From DASTHG01 sp035491895 (GTDB lineage: Bacteria; Gemmatimonadota; Gemmatimonadetes; Gemmatimonadales; GWC2-71-9): DNA of 64,000 nucleotides. Both the position numbers and the translations under genes were made by a program. The DNA lies in NCBI GenBank assembly GCA_035491895.1, contig DATJJY010000084.1, positions 1 to 64,000 of the forward strand, written 5' to 3'. Under the pieces are notes generated by a model. It was not told the DNA's origin, did no database searches, and saw only the letters and a program-made list of their open reading frames with translations. Of this stretch, positions 9,296 to 18,297 are shown piece after piece. Each line of letters starts with the position of its first letter. Position 1 is the first letter of the stretch.

Positions 9296-9324
9296 TTGCG
9301 CCTTCGGATCTTTAGCAGTACAGC

Positions 9325-9352
9325 AGGGTGGCTTGTGACGGCAGGCCACCCT
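9325..9352 (+). terminator. Hairpin after the usp gene, terminator-like
   Basis: AGGGTGGC (9325-9332) pairs perfectly with GCCACCCT (9345-9352) across a 12-base loop, 30 bases after the usp stop. Only a short T-containing tail (TGTCGT) follows, so intrinsic termination would be weak. Confidence 0.45.
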
Positions 9353-9389
9353 TGTCGTATCCGCCTCCCGGCTGGAGCCTTAAGAGACG

Positions 9390-10379
9390 ATGCGCGCCAT
9401 GCTGCTGGACGCTCCCGGCCACGCCCTCCGCCGGGTGACAGCCCCAGACCCTGAGGCAGGAGCTGGTGAAGTCCTGCTGCGCGTGCACGCCTGTGGCGTG
9501 TGCCGCACCGACCTGCATGTCTGCGACGGAGAGCTCCCGAACCCAAAACTTCCCCTCGTGCTGGGCCACGAAATCATCGGCACCGTTCTGGACAGCGGGC
9601 CGGGAGCCAGCCGCTTTCCACCCGGGACTCGCATCGGCGTCCCCTGGCTCGGCTGGACGTGCGGCGAGTGCGGCTACTGTCGCTCGGGACGCGAGAATCT
9701 CTGCGACCGCGCCCGGTTCACCGGGTACCAGCGGGACGGTGGATACGCCGAGCTGGCGGTCGCCGATGAGCGGTTCTGCTTTCCTCTGCCGCCCGGGTTC
9801 GACGACTGCGCCGCCGCTCCCCTGCTCTGCGCCGGGTTGATCGGCTATCGGTCGCTCATGCTGGCCGGCGATGCACGGCGACTGGGCATTTATGGTTTCG
9901 GCGCGGCCGCCCACATCGTCACGCAGGTCGCCCGGCACCAGGGTCGGCGCGTCTTCGCCTTCACCCGTCCCGGCGACGACGCGGGGCAGACATTCGCCCG
10001 CGAGCAGGGCGCCGAGTGGGCCGGGGGGTCCGATAAGCCCGCACCGGAGCCGCTCGACGCCGCGATCATCTTCGCGCCCGTGGGGGTGCTCGTCCCCACG
10101 GCGCTCGCCGCCGTAGCGAAGGGCGGCTCGGTCGTCTGCGCCGGGATCCATATGAGCGACGTTCCGTCATTCCCTTACCGCCTGCTCTGGGGTGAGCGCG
10201 TGGTGCGGTCGGTGGCGAATCTGACGCGCCAGGACGGAGCGGACTTTCTGAAAGTCGCCGGCGAGATACCGATCCGGACGTCGGTCGAGACGTATCCCCT
10301 GGAAAACGCCAACGAAGCGCTGCGCGACCTCCGCGATGGCCGAGTGCGGGGTGCCGCGGTGCTGCGGTGCCATCAATGA
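9390..10379 (+). CDS. Zinc-dependent alcohol dehydrogenase (AdhA-like)
   Basis: A 329-residue medium-chain dehydrogenase/reductase. The catalytic zinc site shows as Cys38 in ACGVCRTDLH and the GHE motif at 59-61. Structural zinc cysteines are at 91, 94, 97 and 105 (CGECGYC, then NLC). The nucleotide-binding fold follows (LGIYGFGAAAHIV). This layout fits the AdhA/YqhD-unrelated zinc ADH family that interconverts alcohols and aldehydes with NAD(P)H. Substrate range cannot be inferred. It ends in ATGA overlap with the following membrane protein, so the two are translationally coupled. Position within a Usp/ATPase group suggests a role in redox balance under low oxygen, which is inference. Confidence 0.9.
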   Translation: MRAMLLDAPGHALRRVTAPDPEAGAGEVLLRVHACGVCRTDLHVCDGELPNPKLPLVLGHEIIGTVLDSGPGASRFPPGTRIGVPWLGWTCGECGYCRSGRENLCDRARFTGYQRDGGYAELAVADERFCFPLPPGFDDCAAAPLLCAGLIGYRSLMLAGDARRLGIYGFGAAAHIVTQVARHQGRRVFAFTRPGDDAGQTFAREQGAEWAGGSDKPAPEPLDAAIIFAPVGVLVPTALAAVAKGGSVVCAGIHMSDVPSFPYRLLWGERVVRSVANLTRQDGADFLKVAGEIPIRTSVETYPLENANEALRDLRDGRVRGAAVLRCHQ

Positions 10380-11959
10380 AGCTGGGCCGGTCCCGGTTGT
10401 CGGCTCACCGGCGCGCCCACCTCACATCGTTTCTCAACCTCCTCTTCTTCGGCCTCGCCCTCCTCGGACTCGATCGGTTGTTGGCGGCGTACCAGCCCGG
10501 CGACGTCATTCGATCGCTGGCAGCGGTGCCGTTCTCGACGATCGTGCTGGCGGCGGCGATCTGCGCCCTCGGTTACCTCGCGCTCGTCGGGTACGACTAC
10601 GTGGCGTTCCGCGTCGTCGGCCCCGATCTCTCGCTGCTCGAGATGCTGGTGCCCTCATTCGTGAGTTTCGCCGTCAGTAACAACGCTCCGGCATCGGTGG
10701 TGACGGCGGGCGGTGTGCGGTATCGCATGTACCGCCCCCACGGCCTGACGATCGCCGGGGCCGCCGCGGTCGCCGGTCTCAACGTCGCGACCTACACGAT
10801 CGGCCTGTGCGCTCTGGCGGGCGTATCCCTGATCCTGCACCCCTCCGGCGGACCCGCTGCGGGGCTGGGGTTATCGGGCGGTCTGCTCGGGAGCGTGCTG
10901 CTCGCCGTGGTCGCCGCGTATCTCGCGGCCGCGAGGTTTGCCGGAGGTTCGCTGCGCATCGGACGGCACGTGCTGCCGCTTCCTACCCTCCGCCTGGCGC
11001 TGGCTCAGCTCGGCGTATCGGTCGCCGACTGGCTGTTCTCCGCGGCGCCGCTCTACGTCCTCCTCATTAGGATGGCGCCGGTGCCGTTCTTCGCGTTTCT
11101 CACCACGTTCTTGATCGGCCAGTTCGCCGCCCTCCTGGCCCCGATCCCCGGGGGCATCGGTGTGTTCGAGGCGGTCGTGCTGGTGCTCCGCCCGCCGGAG
11201 GTGTCGGCGCCGCAGGTATTGGCGGTCCTCCTGCTCTACCGCGTGCTCTATTACCTGCTGCCGCTCATCGTCGCCGGCGTCATTCTCGCCGTGCGCGCCG
11301 TGCGCCAGGCGCGGGACGCGGATCGCCCGTTCCGCGAGCTGGCGGTCAGGAGCGCCGCGCTCGTACCCCGGATGCTCGGGCTCATCGCGTTTCTGGCGGG
11401 CGTCGTCCTGCTCGTGACCGGGGCAATCCCGGGAGACGATCGCCGGCTGGCGTGGCTCGCCACGTTCCTGCCGTTGCCCGTGATCGAGGCGTCTCACTTC
11501 TTCGCGAGCGTCGTCGGTGCGGTGCTGATCGTCTTCGCCTGGGGGGTAGAGCGTGGAGTCCGTTTCGCGTATCACGGCGTCGTCGGCTTGTTCGCCTGTA
11601 GCGTGCTGCTCGCGCTGCTGCGGTCGTTCGACGTGCTGCTGGCAAGCGTTTTCGCGGCTGCGTGCGTTCTCTTTATCGTTGCCGGTCGGACATTCCCGCG
11701 CGGCGACTCTCTGATGCGCGAGCCGATGGGGCCGCGCTGGATCTTCACTGTGGGGGCGGTGCTGCTGGTGGATTTCTGGATCGCGCTGCTCACCTACCGC
11801 CACGTCCCGTACGGCGGCGAAACATGGTGGCATTTCGCGCTCGACGGCGACGGCCCGCGCGCGGTGCGAGCCGCCGTGGGGGCCTCGGTCGTGCTGTTGC
11901 TGTGGGCCACCGCCCGCCTGATCTCGGGAGTGGCGCCGTCGTCGTCACGACGACGCTGA
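10376..11959 (+). CDS. MprF-type flippase domain protein without the synthase domain
   Basis: A 527-residue polytopic membrane protein homologous to the N-terminal flippase half of MprF (lysylphosphatidylglycerol synthase/flippase; UPF0104/YbhN type). It has about 13-14 hydrophobic helices and the family landmarks SFVSFAVSNNAPASVVTAGGVRYRMY and APIPGGIGVFEAVVL. Near the C-terminus it keeps GETWWHFALDGDGPRAVRA, which in full MprF lies just before the cytoplasmic DUF2156 aminoacyl-transferase domain. That catalytic domain is absent: the protein stops about 30 residues later and a convergent hpt gene follows, leaving no room for a detached domain. It may flip a lipid made elsewhere, or have another substrate. 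Start ATG 10376 overlaps the ADH stop as ATGA. Confidence 0.85.
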   Translation: MKLGRSRLSAHRRAHLTSFLNLLFFGLALLGLDRLLAAYQPGDVIRSLAAVPFSTIVLAAAICALGYLALVGYDYVAFRVVGPDLSLLEMLVPSFVSFAVSNNAPASVVTAGGVRYRMYRPHGLTIAGAAAVAGLNVATYTIGLCALAGVSLILHPSGGPAAGLGLSGGLLGSVLLAVVAAYLAAARFAGGSLRIGRHVLPLPTLRLALAQLGVSVADWLFSAAPLYVLLIRMAPVPFFAFLTTFLIGQFAALLAPIPGGIGVFEAVVLVLRPPEVSAPQVLAVLLLYRVLYYLLPLIVAGVILAVRAVRQARDADRPFRELAVRSAALVPRMLGLIAFLAGVVLLVTGAIPGDDRRLAWLATFLPLPVIEASHFFASVVGAVLIVFAWGVERGVRFAYHGVVGLFACSVLLALLRSFDVLLASVFAAACVLFIVAGRTFPRGDSLMREPMGPRWIFTVGAVLLVDFWIALLTYRHVPYGGETWWHFALDGDGPRAVRAAVGASVVLLLWATARLISGVAPSSSRRR

Positions 11960-11962
11960 TCC

Positions 11963-12502
11963 TCAATCCGTATCGGGAGCGTGCACGACCCCGATATACG
12001 GAAGCGTCCGGTACTTGTTGTCGTAGTCGAGGCCGTAGCCGACCACCCAGCGATCCGGAATCTCGAATCCCACGTAATCGAGCCGCACTGCGGTATTCTC
12101 GTGGCCGCGCTTGCGCACCAGGACGCACGTCCGGAGCGACGCCGGCTCGCGGATCTCGAACATCTTCACGAGGTAGGAGAGGGTACACCCCGAGCTGACG
12201 ATATCCTCGACGATGACCACGTGGCGGCTCTTGATGTCGACGCGCACGTCCATCGCCAGCCGGACCGACCCCATGGGCAGGCTGCCCCGGTCGTACTGGG
12301 ACAGCGAAACGAAGTCCACCGCGCAGGGCACCGTGAGCCGCCGGGTCAGGTCCGCCAGAAACACATAGGAGCCGCGCAGCACCCCCACCATCAACAGGTC
12401 TTCCACCCCTGCGTGATCGTGTGAAATGCGGCGGGCGAGCTCATCCACGCGATCGGCGATCGCGGATGCCGGAATCATGACGGGCGGCTGGAACCCGCTC
12501 AC
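11963..12502 (-). CDS. hpt: Hypoxanthine-guanine phosphoribosyltransferase-like
   Basis: A 179-residue type I phosphoribosyltransferase of the Hpt family, which makes IMP/GMP from purine bases and PRPP. The PRPP-binding loop is VVIVEDIVSSGCTL, close to the usual VEDIVDTGLTL but with Ser for the Asp and Cys for Leu. Other family landmarks are GVLRGSYVFLADL, DFVSLSQY and the C-terminal KYRTLPYIG. GTG 12502 is preferred because it overlaps the upstream gene's stop as GTGA and has GGGGAG upstream; ATG 12478 would give 171 residues. It is coupled to the beta-CASP nuclease gene. The altered PRPP loop leaves open a related but different base specificity. Confidence 0.87.
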   Translation of the reverse strand: MSGFQPPVMIPASAIADRVDELARRISHDHAGVEDLLMVGVLRGSYVFLADLTRRLTVPCAVDFVSLSQYDRGSLPMGSVRLAMDVRVDIKSRHVVIVEDIVSSGCTLSYLVKMFEIREPASLRTCVLVRKRGHENTAVRLDYVGFEIPDRWVVGYGLDYDNKYRTLPYIGVVHAPDTD

Positions 12503-13887
12503 ACCGGCACCTGCTCCCCGTCCTGTGCCGGACGGCTCGACCATCCCATCTTGGACGAGATCAGGTCGCCGAGCATTTTCGCGGCGGGCGGTTCACCGTG
12601 TACGAGGTAGGTCGTGCGCGGCGGGCGCTTGAATCCGCCGAGCCACCGCAGCATCTCGTTCTGATCGGCGTGCGCCGAGAGACCGTGAATCGTTTCCACC
12701 TTCGCCTGTACCGGCACATCCTCGCCGAACAACCGCAGCGTCTTCGCCCCGTCCTGCAGCGAGCGGCCACGGGTCCCGAGCGCCTGGAAGCCCACCAGCA
12801 GGACCGTGTTCTTTGGATCGGGCAGCCGGTGCGCGAGGTGATGCAGGATGCGGCCGCCGGTCGCCATTCCCGAAGCCGACACGATGATCGCCGGACCGCG
12901 CAGGTCATTCAGGCGCTTCGATTCTTCCACGGCCCTTACAAAGTGGCAATGCGCCGTATGGAGCGGAGTCTGACCGCGCCTGATCTCCGCCATGAACTCC
13001 TCGTCGAGCTCCTCCGGGTGGTGCAGATAGATCTCCGTGACGTCGGTCGCGGAAGGGCTGTCGACGTACACCGGTAACTGAGGAACACGTCCCGCATCCT
13101 CGAGGTGATGCAGCATCCAGAGCAATTCCTGCGTCCGGTCCACCACGAACGCCGGGACGACGAGGACCCCGCCGCGATCCGCGGTCGCCTTCACGACGCT
13201 CGCCAGCTCGTCGTCGGTACCGGCGGGATGAATGCGGTCGCCGTACGTCGACTCGAGGAGCAGTACGTCCGCTTCCGCCACCGGCTCGGGATCCGGCAGG
13301 ATGGGCCGGTCGTAGCGTCCCAGATCGCCCGAGAAGACGATGCGCGGACCGGGACCCAGCTTCACGTCCACCGTCGCCGCGCCGAGGATGTGGCCCGCTC
13401 GGCGATACGTCACGGTGATGTCGCCCGCGACCGGGAACGCCTGTCCGTACGGCGGCGCCGGTCGCAGCTGCGTCAGCGCCTGTTCCGCGTCGGCCGCCGT
13501 GTAGAGCGGCAATGCCGGCGTGTGCTTCGAGTAGCCATGACGGTTGGCCCGCTCGGCGTCCTCTTCCTGGAGGTGGGCGGCATCGGGGAGCAGGACCCCC
13601 AGGAGGTCCACGGTCGCTTTGGTGCAGTGAATCGGTCCACGGTACCCGCGCTTCACGAGCAGCGGCAGCGCGCCGGTGTGATCGATGTGGGCGTGCGAGA
13701 TGACGACCGCGTCCAACGCCGTCGGATCGAACTGGAAGTCGCGCCAGTTCCGCTCGCGCAGCTCCTTCAATCCCTGGAAGAGCCCGCAATCGAGCAGCAC
13801 GCGGCGCCCGCTGGCGGTAACGAGGTGCATCGAGCCGGTGACGGTCCCGGCCGCACCGAGAAACTGAATGGAAGGGGCGTTCGCCAT
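12499..13887 (-). CDS. MBL-fold beta-CASP ribonuclease-like protein
   Basis: A 462-residue metallo-beta-lactamase fold protein with a beta-CASP insertion and RMMBL C-terminus, the architecture of CPSF73-like RNA nucleases. The zinc motif HAHIDH is at residues 65-70, with further ligands in GHILGAATV and FSGDLGRYDRP. Later motifs are ESTYGDR, IIVSASGMATGGRILHHL and HGLSAHADQ. The likely role is endo- or exonucleolytic processing of RNA in the cytoplasm. The open frame extends upstream to 14088, but ATG 13887 (MANAPSIQFLGAAG) begins exactly where the family begins. It lies 32 bases after the Ehr small subunit stop, so it may be read from the Ehr promoter. It overlaps hpt by GTGA. Confidence 0.92.
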   Translation of the reverse strand: MANAPSIQFLGAAGTVTGSMHLVTASGRRVLLDCGLFQGLKELRERNWRDFQFDPTALDAVVISHAHIDHTGALPLLVKRGYRGPIHCTKATVDLLGVLLPDAAHLQEEDAERANRHGYSKHTPALPLYTAADAEQALTQLRPAPPYGQAFPVAGDITVTYRRAGHILGAATVDVKLGPGPRIVFSGDLGRYDRPILPDPEPVAEADVLLLESTYGDRIHPAGTDDELASVVKATADRGGVLVVPAFVVDRTQELLWMLHHLEDAGRVPQLPVYVDSPSATDVTEIYLHHPEELDEEFMAEIRRGQTPLHTAHCHFVRAVEESKRLNDLRGPAIIVSASGMATGGRILHHLAHRLPDPKNTVLLVGFQALGTRGRSLQDGAKTLRLFGEDVPVQAKVETIHGLSAHADQNEMLRWLGGFKRPPRTTYLVHGEPPAAKMLGDLISSKMGWSSRPAQDGEQVPV

Positions 13888-13919
13888 GCGCCTAAGATGC
13901 ACCCGGCGCCCGCACGCGG

Positions 13920-14699
13920 CTAACTCGCGCGACCTGCTTCGATCACCCCCAGCACTCGCAACAGTCCGTCCAGGAACGTGAGCGGATGCGGCGGACACCC
14001 TGGTACCCAGAGATCGACCGGGATCTCGCCGGGAACGCCGTTCGAGACTTCCGGGCTGCCGCGAAACGGCCCCCCACTCACGGCGCAAGCGCCCACAGCC
14101 AGCACGATCTTCGGCGGCGGAACGGCGTCGTAAGTCTTCTGCAGCGCCAAACGCATGTTGACGTTGACGGCGCCGGTGATCACGATTCCATCGGCGTGGC
14201 GAGGCGAAGCGACGAACTGCACGCCGAAACGGGCCAGGTCGAACACCACATTACCGAGGGCTACGAGCTCGGCCTCGCACCCGCCGCAGCTCCCCGCCAC
14301 GACCGACCGGAGCCGCAGCGATCGCCCAAACAGCTTGCGACTGCGCTCGTCGAGCGCCCGCGCCAGCTCCACCTCGCCGCCTGGCGTCACCAGGGCGTCG
14401 CGTCGGTCGACAGCCATCCGATAATCCCGGGAGTACCCGATGGCGCCCGCCGGACACGCTGCGGCCTCCTCAGGACTGAAGAGACACGACCCGAGGTCCA
14501 GCGACGTCCGAGCGTTCGGGCCTTCTACCAGGAATGCCGAGGGGGCGTGGGCGCGGCACTCGCTGCAGTCATCCGGGCAACGCGCGGGGTCGCGCACCGC
14601 GCGGCCACGGAACCGCTCCGGGAGCTCGGGGAGAGGTCCCCGTGGAAAGGGCAGGGTGCGCATCCCCTGCCGCAGCCGGTTGCGGATCAGGTCGAGCAC
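13920..14699 (-). CDS. Ehr/hydrogenase-4-like small subunit with N-terminal Fe-S segment
   Basis: A 259-residue subunit homologous to HyfI/HycG and NuoB. The C-terminal part (about residues 120-259) keeps the four cysteines expected for the N2-type [4Fe-4S] cluster: SCGGCEAEL, GACAVSGG and PGCPPHPL. The N-terminal part (about 35-95) has a cysteine set CPDDCSEC, then SCLF and ACPAGAI, resembling one ferredoxin-type [4Fe-4S] site, so a HycF-like piece seems fused to the HycG-like piece. The start is uncertain; GTG 14699 gives the family-like opening MLDLIRNRLRQG and lies 16 bases after the large subunit stop. The longer open frame upstream is a shadow of the large subunit gene. It would pass electrons in the peripheral arm of the complex on the cytoplasmic side. 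Confidence 0.85.
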   Translation of the reverse strand: MLDLIRNRLRQGMRTLPFPRGPLPELPERFRGRAVRDPARCPDDCSECRAHAPSAFLVEGPNARTSLDLGSCLFSPEEAAACPAGAIGYSRDYRMAVDRRDALVTPGGEVELARALDERSRKLFGRSLRLRSVVAGSCGGCEAELVALGNVVFDLARFGVQFVASPRHADGIVITGAVNVNMRLALQKTYDAVPPPKIVLAVGACAVSGGPFRGSPEVSNGVPGEIPVDLWVPGCPPHPLTFLDGLLRVLGVIEAGRAS

Positions 14700-14715
14700 G
14701 AGACCGTCCCGCCGG

Positions 14716-16227
14716 TCACAGGTCGTGCCCGGCGTAGGAGAGATTGAAGCTCTTGTTGCACAGCGGGAAGTCGGAGATCTCGTTCCCGGGCATCGCAAGC
14801 GCGAGTGCGGCCCAATTGTGGAACGACGGGTCCGTGACCTTGTGCCGGCGGATGCTTCCCGTGTCGTCCGTGATGACCACGTGCACGATCTCCCCGCGCC
14901 ACCCCTCGACCATCGCCACGACCAGCTCGTCGGGCCGCAGCGGTCCGCACGACACGCGGGCTTCGCCCCGAGGCAGCGCGCCGAGCTGCTCGATGAGGAA
15001 GGCGAGTGAGCGCTGAATTTCCAGCCGCCGCACCAGTGCCCGCGCCAGCACGTCGCCTGCCCAGGCCGTGGCCACCGGAATGTGGGCGAAACGAAAGATC
15101 CCGTAGGGATGATCCTGGCGCACGTCCCGCGACATTTCGCACGCGCGTGCCACCGGACCGACGAGGCCGGCGTCGCCGCAGGCGGCCTTGGGCACAATGC
15201 CCACGCCTTCGAAGCGGGCCTGTACCGACGCGCTCTGGAACATCAAATCGAGGACCGGCTCAACTTCATCCCTGAGTCCCTCCAGTCGGCCGTGCATGTA
15301 CGCCGCCATCTCCGGCGGGATGTCGAATCCGGCTCCTCCCGGCCGCACCAATCCACGACCGTACCGGTTGCCGCTCAGCGTCATCAGGAGATTCAGGCAC
15401 TCACCGCGCAGCCGTCCGAGGTACGCTGCGGCCGGCGCATAGGCCACATCGCCGGCCATGGCGCCGAGATCGCCGATATGGTTGGCCAACCGCTCGAGCT
15501 CGAGGGCGATGCCGCGGATCGTCTGCGCGCGCGGCGTCTTACGGGTGCGTGCGAGAGCCTCCAAGGCCCCGCAATACGCTTCAGCGTGCCCGATTACGGT
15601 ATCCCCCGCGATCGACTCGGCCAGCAGCACGCCACGCACGGAGTCGAGCGTCTCCAGCAGCCGCTCCACGCCGCGGTGTTGGTACCCCAGCATGATCTCC
15701 AGAAACAACACTGTTTCGCCGTGCGCCTGGAAACGAAAGTGTCCCGGCTCGATGATTCCGGCGTGCACGGGACCCACCGCCACCTCGTGGACCTCATCGC
15801 CCTCGATCCGGAAGAACGGATGTGCCTCCCGATCTATCGCGCCGCCCCGGCGGGCTGGTGACACGTGATCCGGCGGGTGGCGCCGCAACGGCTTGAGCCA
15901 GGGGTGGCCCTCGGGCACCACGCCGCATTGCTCCGCGATTTCGCGCTCGAAGCGGTCTGCCTGGGCGCACTGCAGCGTGAGTGCCGGGTAGCGGAGATCC
16001 ACGACCGTGGTCGACACCATCAGGTCGCCGCGGACATCATCGGCCAGGACAGCGACGAGCCTGGTCTGATCGTCTCTTTCAGGCATGCCAAACAGCGACA
16101 CGAGCCGCCACCCATCTGCCACCGCTTGCACCAGCGACTCGCGGAAACTGTCGAGCGATTCGCGCGGAACCGACTTCCAGGGAACGGCCCGGCGATTACG
16201 CAGCCCGAGCTCCCCGAAGTCTCTCAT
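14716..16227 (-). CDS. Ehr/hydrogenase-4-like large subunit lacking NiFe ligands
   Basis: A 503-residue protein fusing a NuoC-like N-terminus (about 1-150) to a NuoD/HyfG-like large subunit. In true group 4 NiFe hydrogenases the metal is held by CGIC near the start of the large subunit domain and by DPCxxC at the end. Here the first site reads SIAGDTVIGHAEAYCG, so both cysteines are replaced, and the last site reads DFPLCNKSFNLSYAG (from residue 486), with only one misplaced cysteine. The protein therefore cannot bind the NiFe centre in the known way. This matches the energy-converting hydrogenase-related (Ehr) complexes. ATG 16227 overlaps the preceding gene as ATGA; the in-frame extension upstream is a shadow. 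Substrate unknown. Confidence 0.88.
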   Translation of the reverse strand: MRDFGELGLRNRRAVPWKSVPRESLDSFRESLVQAVADGWRLVSLFGMPERDDQTRLVAVLADDVRGDLMVSTTVVDLRYPALTLQCAQADRFEREIAEQCGVVPEGHPWLKPLRRHPPDHVSPARRGGAIDREAHPFFRIEGDEVHEVAVGPVHAGIIEPGHFRFQAHGETVLFLEIMLGYQHRGVERLLETLDSVRGVLLAESIAGDTVIGHAEAYCGALEALARTRKTPRAQTIRGIALELERLANHIGDLGAMAGDVAYAPAAAYLGRLRGECLNLLMTLSGNRYGRGLVRPGGAGFDIPPEMAAYMHGRLEGLRDEVEPVLDLMFQSASVQARFEGVGIVPKAACGDAGLVGPVARACEMSRDVRQDHPYGIFRFAHIPVATAWAGDVLARALVRRLEIQRSLAFLIEQLGALPRGEARVSCGPLRPDELVVAMVEGWRGEIVHVVITDDTGSIRRHKVTDPSFHNWAALALAMPGNEISDFPLCNKSFNLSYAGHDL

Positions 16228-17657
16228 GGCGCCGATCCTCCGAGCGCCGTGGCGGCCCGCGCCAGAAGCTGCTGCAGCGGCCCGGGAATCGCGATCCCCA
16301 GAGCAAGCGCGGCGACGACGAGCGCCGCGGGACCCGCGACGAGCCATGCGCTCTCCCGGGCGCGCGGTCCGGAGGAGGCCACCGGTCCATACAGCATCCC
16401 CAACATCATCGCCCCGACCCCGATGAAGATCACCGCGAGCAGGGCGAGGACCGCGCCCGCGATCCAGGGATGGCCGCCGGCCCAGGCCGCACGCACGATC
16501 GTGAACTCGCTCAGGAACATCCCGAACGGCGGTGACCCCGTCACCGCGAACAGTCCCAGGAGGAGCAGGATTCCGGACACGGGGACCGCGCGCAGTACGC
16601 CTCCGCCGGATGATGGAAACGCAGTGGCGGCAGGGCCGACAACCAGCACGGCGTTCCCGACCGCGAGGAAGAGGAGTCCTTTTACCACCGCGTTGTTGAC
16701 CAGGTGCAGCACGCTGCCGTAGACCCCGACGCCCCCCAATCCCAGCCCGAGGACGAGCAAGCCCACGTGCTCGACGCTCGAGTACGCGAGCAGGCGCTTC
16801 ACGTCGGTTTGCCCGACGACGAACGCCGCCGCCACCGTGAGCGAGAGCAGTCCGAAGATCACGAGCGGCGGCTGCACGAATTGACCCAGGCCGGCGGCAA
16901 CCGCGACCTCGGTTACCCGAGCGATCCCCAGGAACGCACAGCTGGTGAGGCCCCCGGCCATCAGGCCGCCGACCAACGCCGGCGCCTCGCCGTACGTGTC
17001 CGGCTTCCAGGTGTGCATCGGCGCGAGCCCCAGTTTGGTGCCGTACCCCACCAGCAGGAAGACGAACGCCGCCTTGAGCCAGACCGGATGCAGCAATGCC
17101 GCATGCGCGACGAGATCCTCCAACACAAGTGGCCGTACTCCCGGGCTGAGCTCTCCCTGGGCGGTGGAGAGAAAGAAGGTCCCGAGCAACGCCAGTGCGA
17201 TGCCGACCGACGAGAGGACGAGATACTTCCACACTGCCTCGAGGGACCGCCGGTCGCGCCGCTGGAAGATGAGGGGCGCCAACGCCAGGGTCGTGCCTTC
17301 CATCCCCACCCACAGGAGTGCCAGATGATGGCTCACGGCAACCAGTGATGCGGTGGCGAGAAATGCGAGGAGCCAGCTCGCAAACCCGCGCCCGGTCCGT
17401 TCGCACCGCAGGTATCCCACCGCGTACGTCGCCACGACGAAGAACAGCAGGCTGACGACCGAAAGGACGACGAGCCCGAGCGGGTCGAGCGCGAGCCACC
17501 CATCGAGCACGGCAGCGGGTGGTGACCACCACGCCGTCGCGACGAGTATCAGATGAATGGCCGCCACCCATACCAGCCAACCGCCGTGCCGGGTGCCCCG
17601 GGCGAAGGCTCCCGCGGCGCCGAGCGCGGGGACGAGGAACAGCGCGAGCAGGAGCAT
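16224..17657 (-). CDS. HyfF-like antiporter-type membrane subunit of Ehr complex
   Basis: A 477-residue membrane protein of the NuoL/M/N (Mrp antiporter-like) family with about 14 helices. Typical elements are WVGMEGTTLALAPL (helix 5 glutamate), GYGTKLGLAPMHTWKPDTYGEAP (helix 7 lysine and discontinuous helix) and GQTDVKRLLAYSSVEHVG. These are the proton-path residues of complex I antiporter subunits, so ion pumping is plausible. Sequence type and place match HyfF of hydrogenase-4. ATG 17657 shares its A with the stop of the upstream gene (TGATG); the longer upstream frame has no support. The stop overlaps the large subunit start. Confidence 0.9.
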   Translation of the reverse strand: MLLLALFLVPALGAAGAFARGTRHGGWLVWVAAIHLILVATAWWSPPAAVLDGWLALDPLGLVVLSVVSLLFFVVATYAVGYLRCERTGRGFASWLLAFLATASLVAVSHHLALLWVGMEGTTLALAPLIFQRRDRRSLEAVWKYLVLSSVGIALALLGTFFLSTAQGELSPGVRPLVLEDLVAHAALLHPVWLKAAFVFLLVGYGTKLGLAPMHTWKPDTYGEAPALVGGLMAGGLTSCAFLGIARVTEVAVAAGLGQFVQPPLVIFGLLSLTVAAAFVVGQTDVKRLLAYSSVEHVGLLVLGLGLGGVGVYGSVLHLVNNAVVKGLLFLAVGNAVLVVGPAATAFPSSGGGVLRAVPVSGILLLLGLFAVTGSPPFGMFLSEFTIVRAAWAGGHPWIAGAVLALLAVIFIGVGAMMLGMLYGPVASSGPRARESAWLVAGPAALVVAALALGIAIPGPLQQLLARAATALGGSAP

Positions 17658-18295
17658 CAGTCTCTCAGCTCCGTGAGCCGGGCCGAGTCGAGCGAATCGA
17701 ACTCCCGGTTGATGTGGAACACGACGATCCCCATGATGAACACACCCACGAACACGTCGAGCAGGACGCCGACCTCGACGAGAAAGGGAACGCGGTCCAG
17801 GCTCGTCAACCCGAACACATAGATCCCGTTCTCCAGCATGAGGTAGCCCACCACCTGGATCAACGCTTTCGCCCGCGTGGCCAGGACCTGGAGCCCCATG
17901 ATGACGCACGCGAGCGAGGTGGTGACCAGCAACACCGGATGCTCACCCGGCACCGGGAGCCGCACCGCCACCGCGCCGGCCACGGCGACGGCGAGAATTC
18001 CCAGCACGAGGGACGCGACATAACCGACCCGTGGCTCAACTTCCCGGCGGACCGCGGCTTCCCGAATCGCCCAGATGAGGAACCAGGGCAGCACGATCGC
18101 CTTCACGAGGATCGTTCCCGCCGCGAGGCCCAGTGTATGGACCGACCACTGCGGGCGCAGCACGAGCGGCAGCAGGCCGAGCAATCCACCCTGCACCGCC
18201 ACGGCCCGGATGCACGTCGTGAGCCGCGTGGTGCCGAGAATGAGAAAGCCGAACAACAGGACCAGCAGCAGGAGTAGGTCTGCCAGACGTTCCAT
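17657..18295 (-). CDS. HyfE-like membrane subunit of Ehr complex
   Basis: A 212-residue membrane protein with about six to seven helices, related to HyfE and in its last third to NuoK-like sequences (LMLENGIYVFGL, with the acidic residue inside a helix). It fills the HyfE position between the NuoH-like and HyfF-like subunits. It likely helps form the ion path in the membrane arm. It starts two bases after the HyfC-like stop and overlaps the HyfF-like gene by one base. Confidence 0.87.
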   Translation of the reverse strand: MERLADLLLLLVLLFGFLILGTTRLTTCIRAVAVQGGLLGLLPLVLRPQWSVHTLGLAAGTILVKAIVLPWFLIWAIREAAVRREVEPRVGYVASLVLGILAVAVAGAVAVRLPVPGEHPVLLVTTSLACVIMGLQVLATRAKALIQVVGYLMLENGIYVFGLTSLDRVPFLVEVGVLLDVFVGVFIMGIVVFHINREFDSLDSARLTELRD

Positions 18296-18297
18296 GA

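Noticed and set aside
13920..16227. Functional group 4 NiFe hydrogenase
   Set aside because: The large subunit lacks both CxxC pairs, and no hyp maturation genes are in the window.
14716..17580. A single 954-codon frame suggesting a giant fused hydrogenase subunit
   Set aside because: Only the last 503 codons are homologous. The upstream part is the HyfF-like gene read out of frame, and an ATGA junction sits at 16224-16227.
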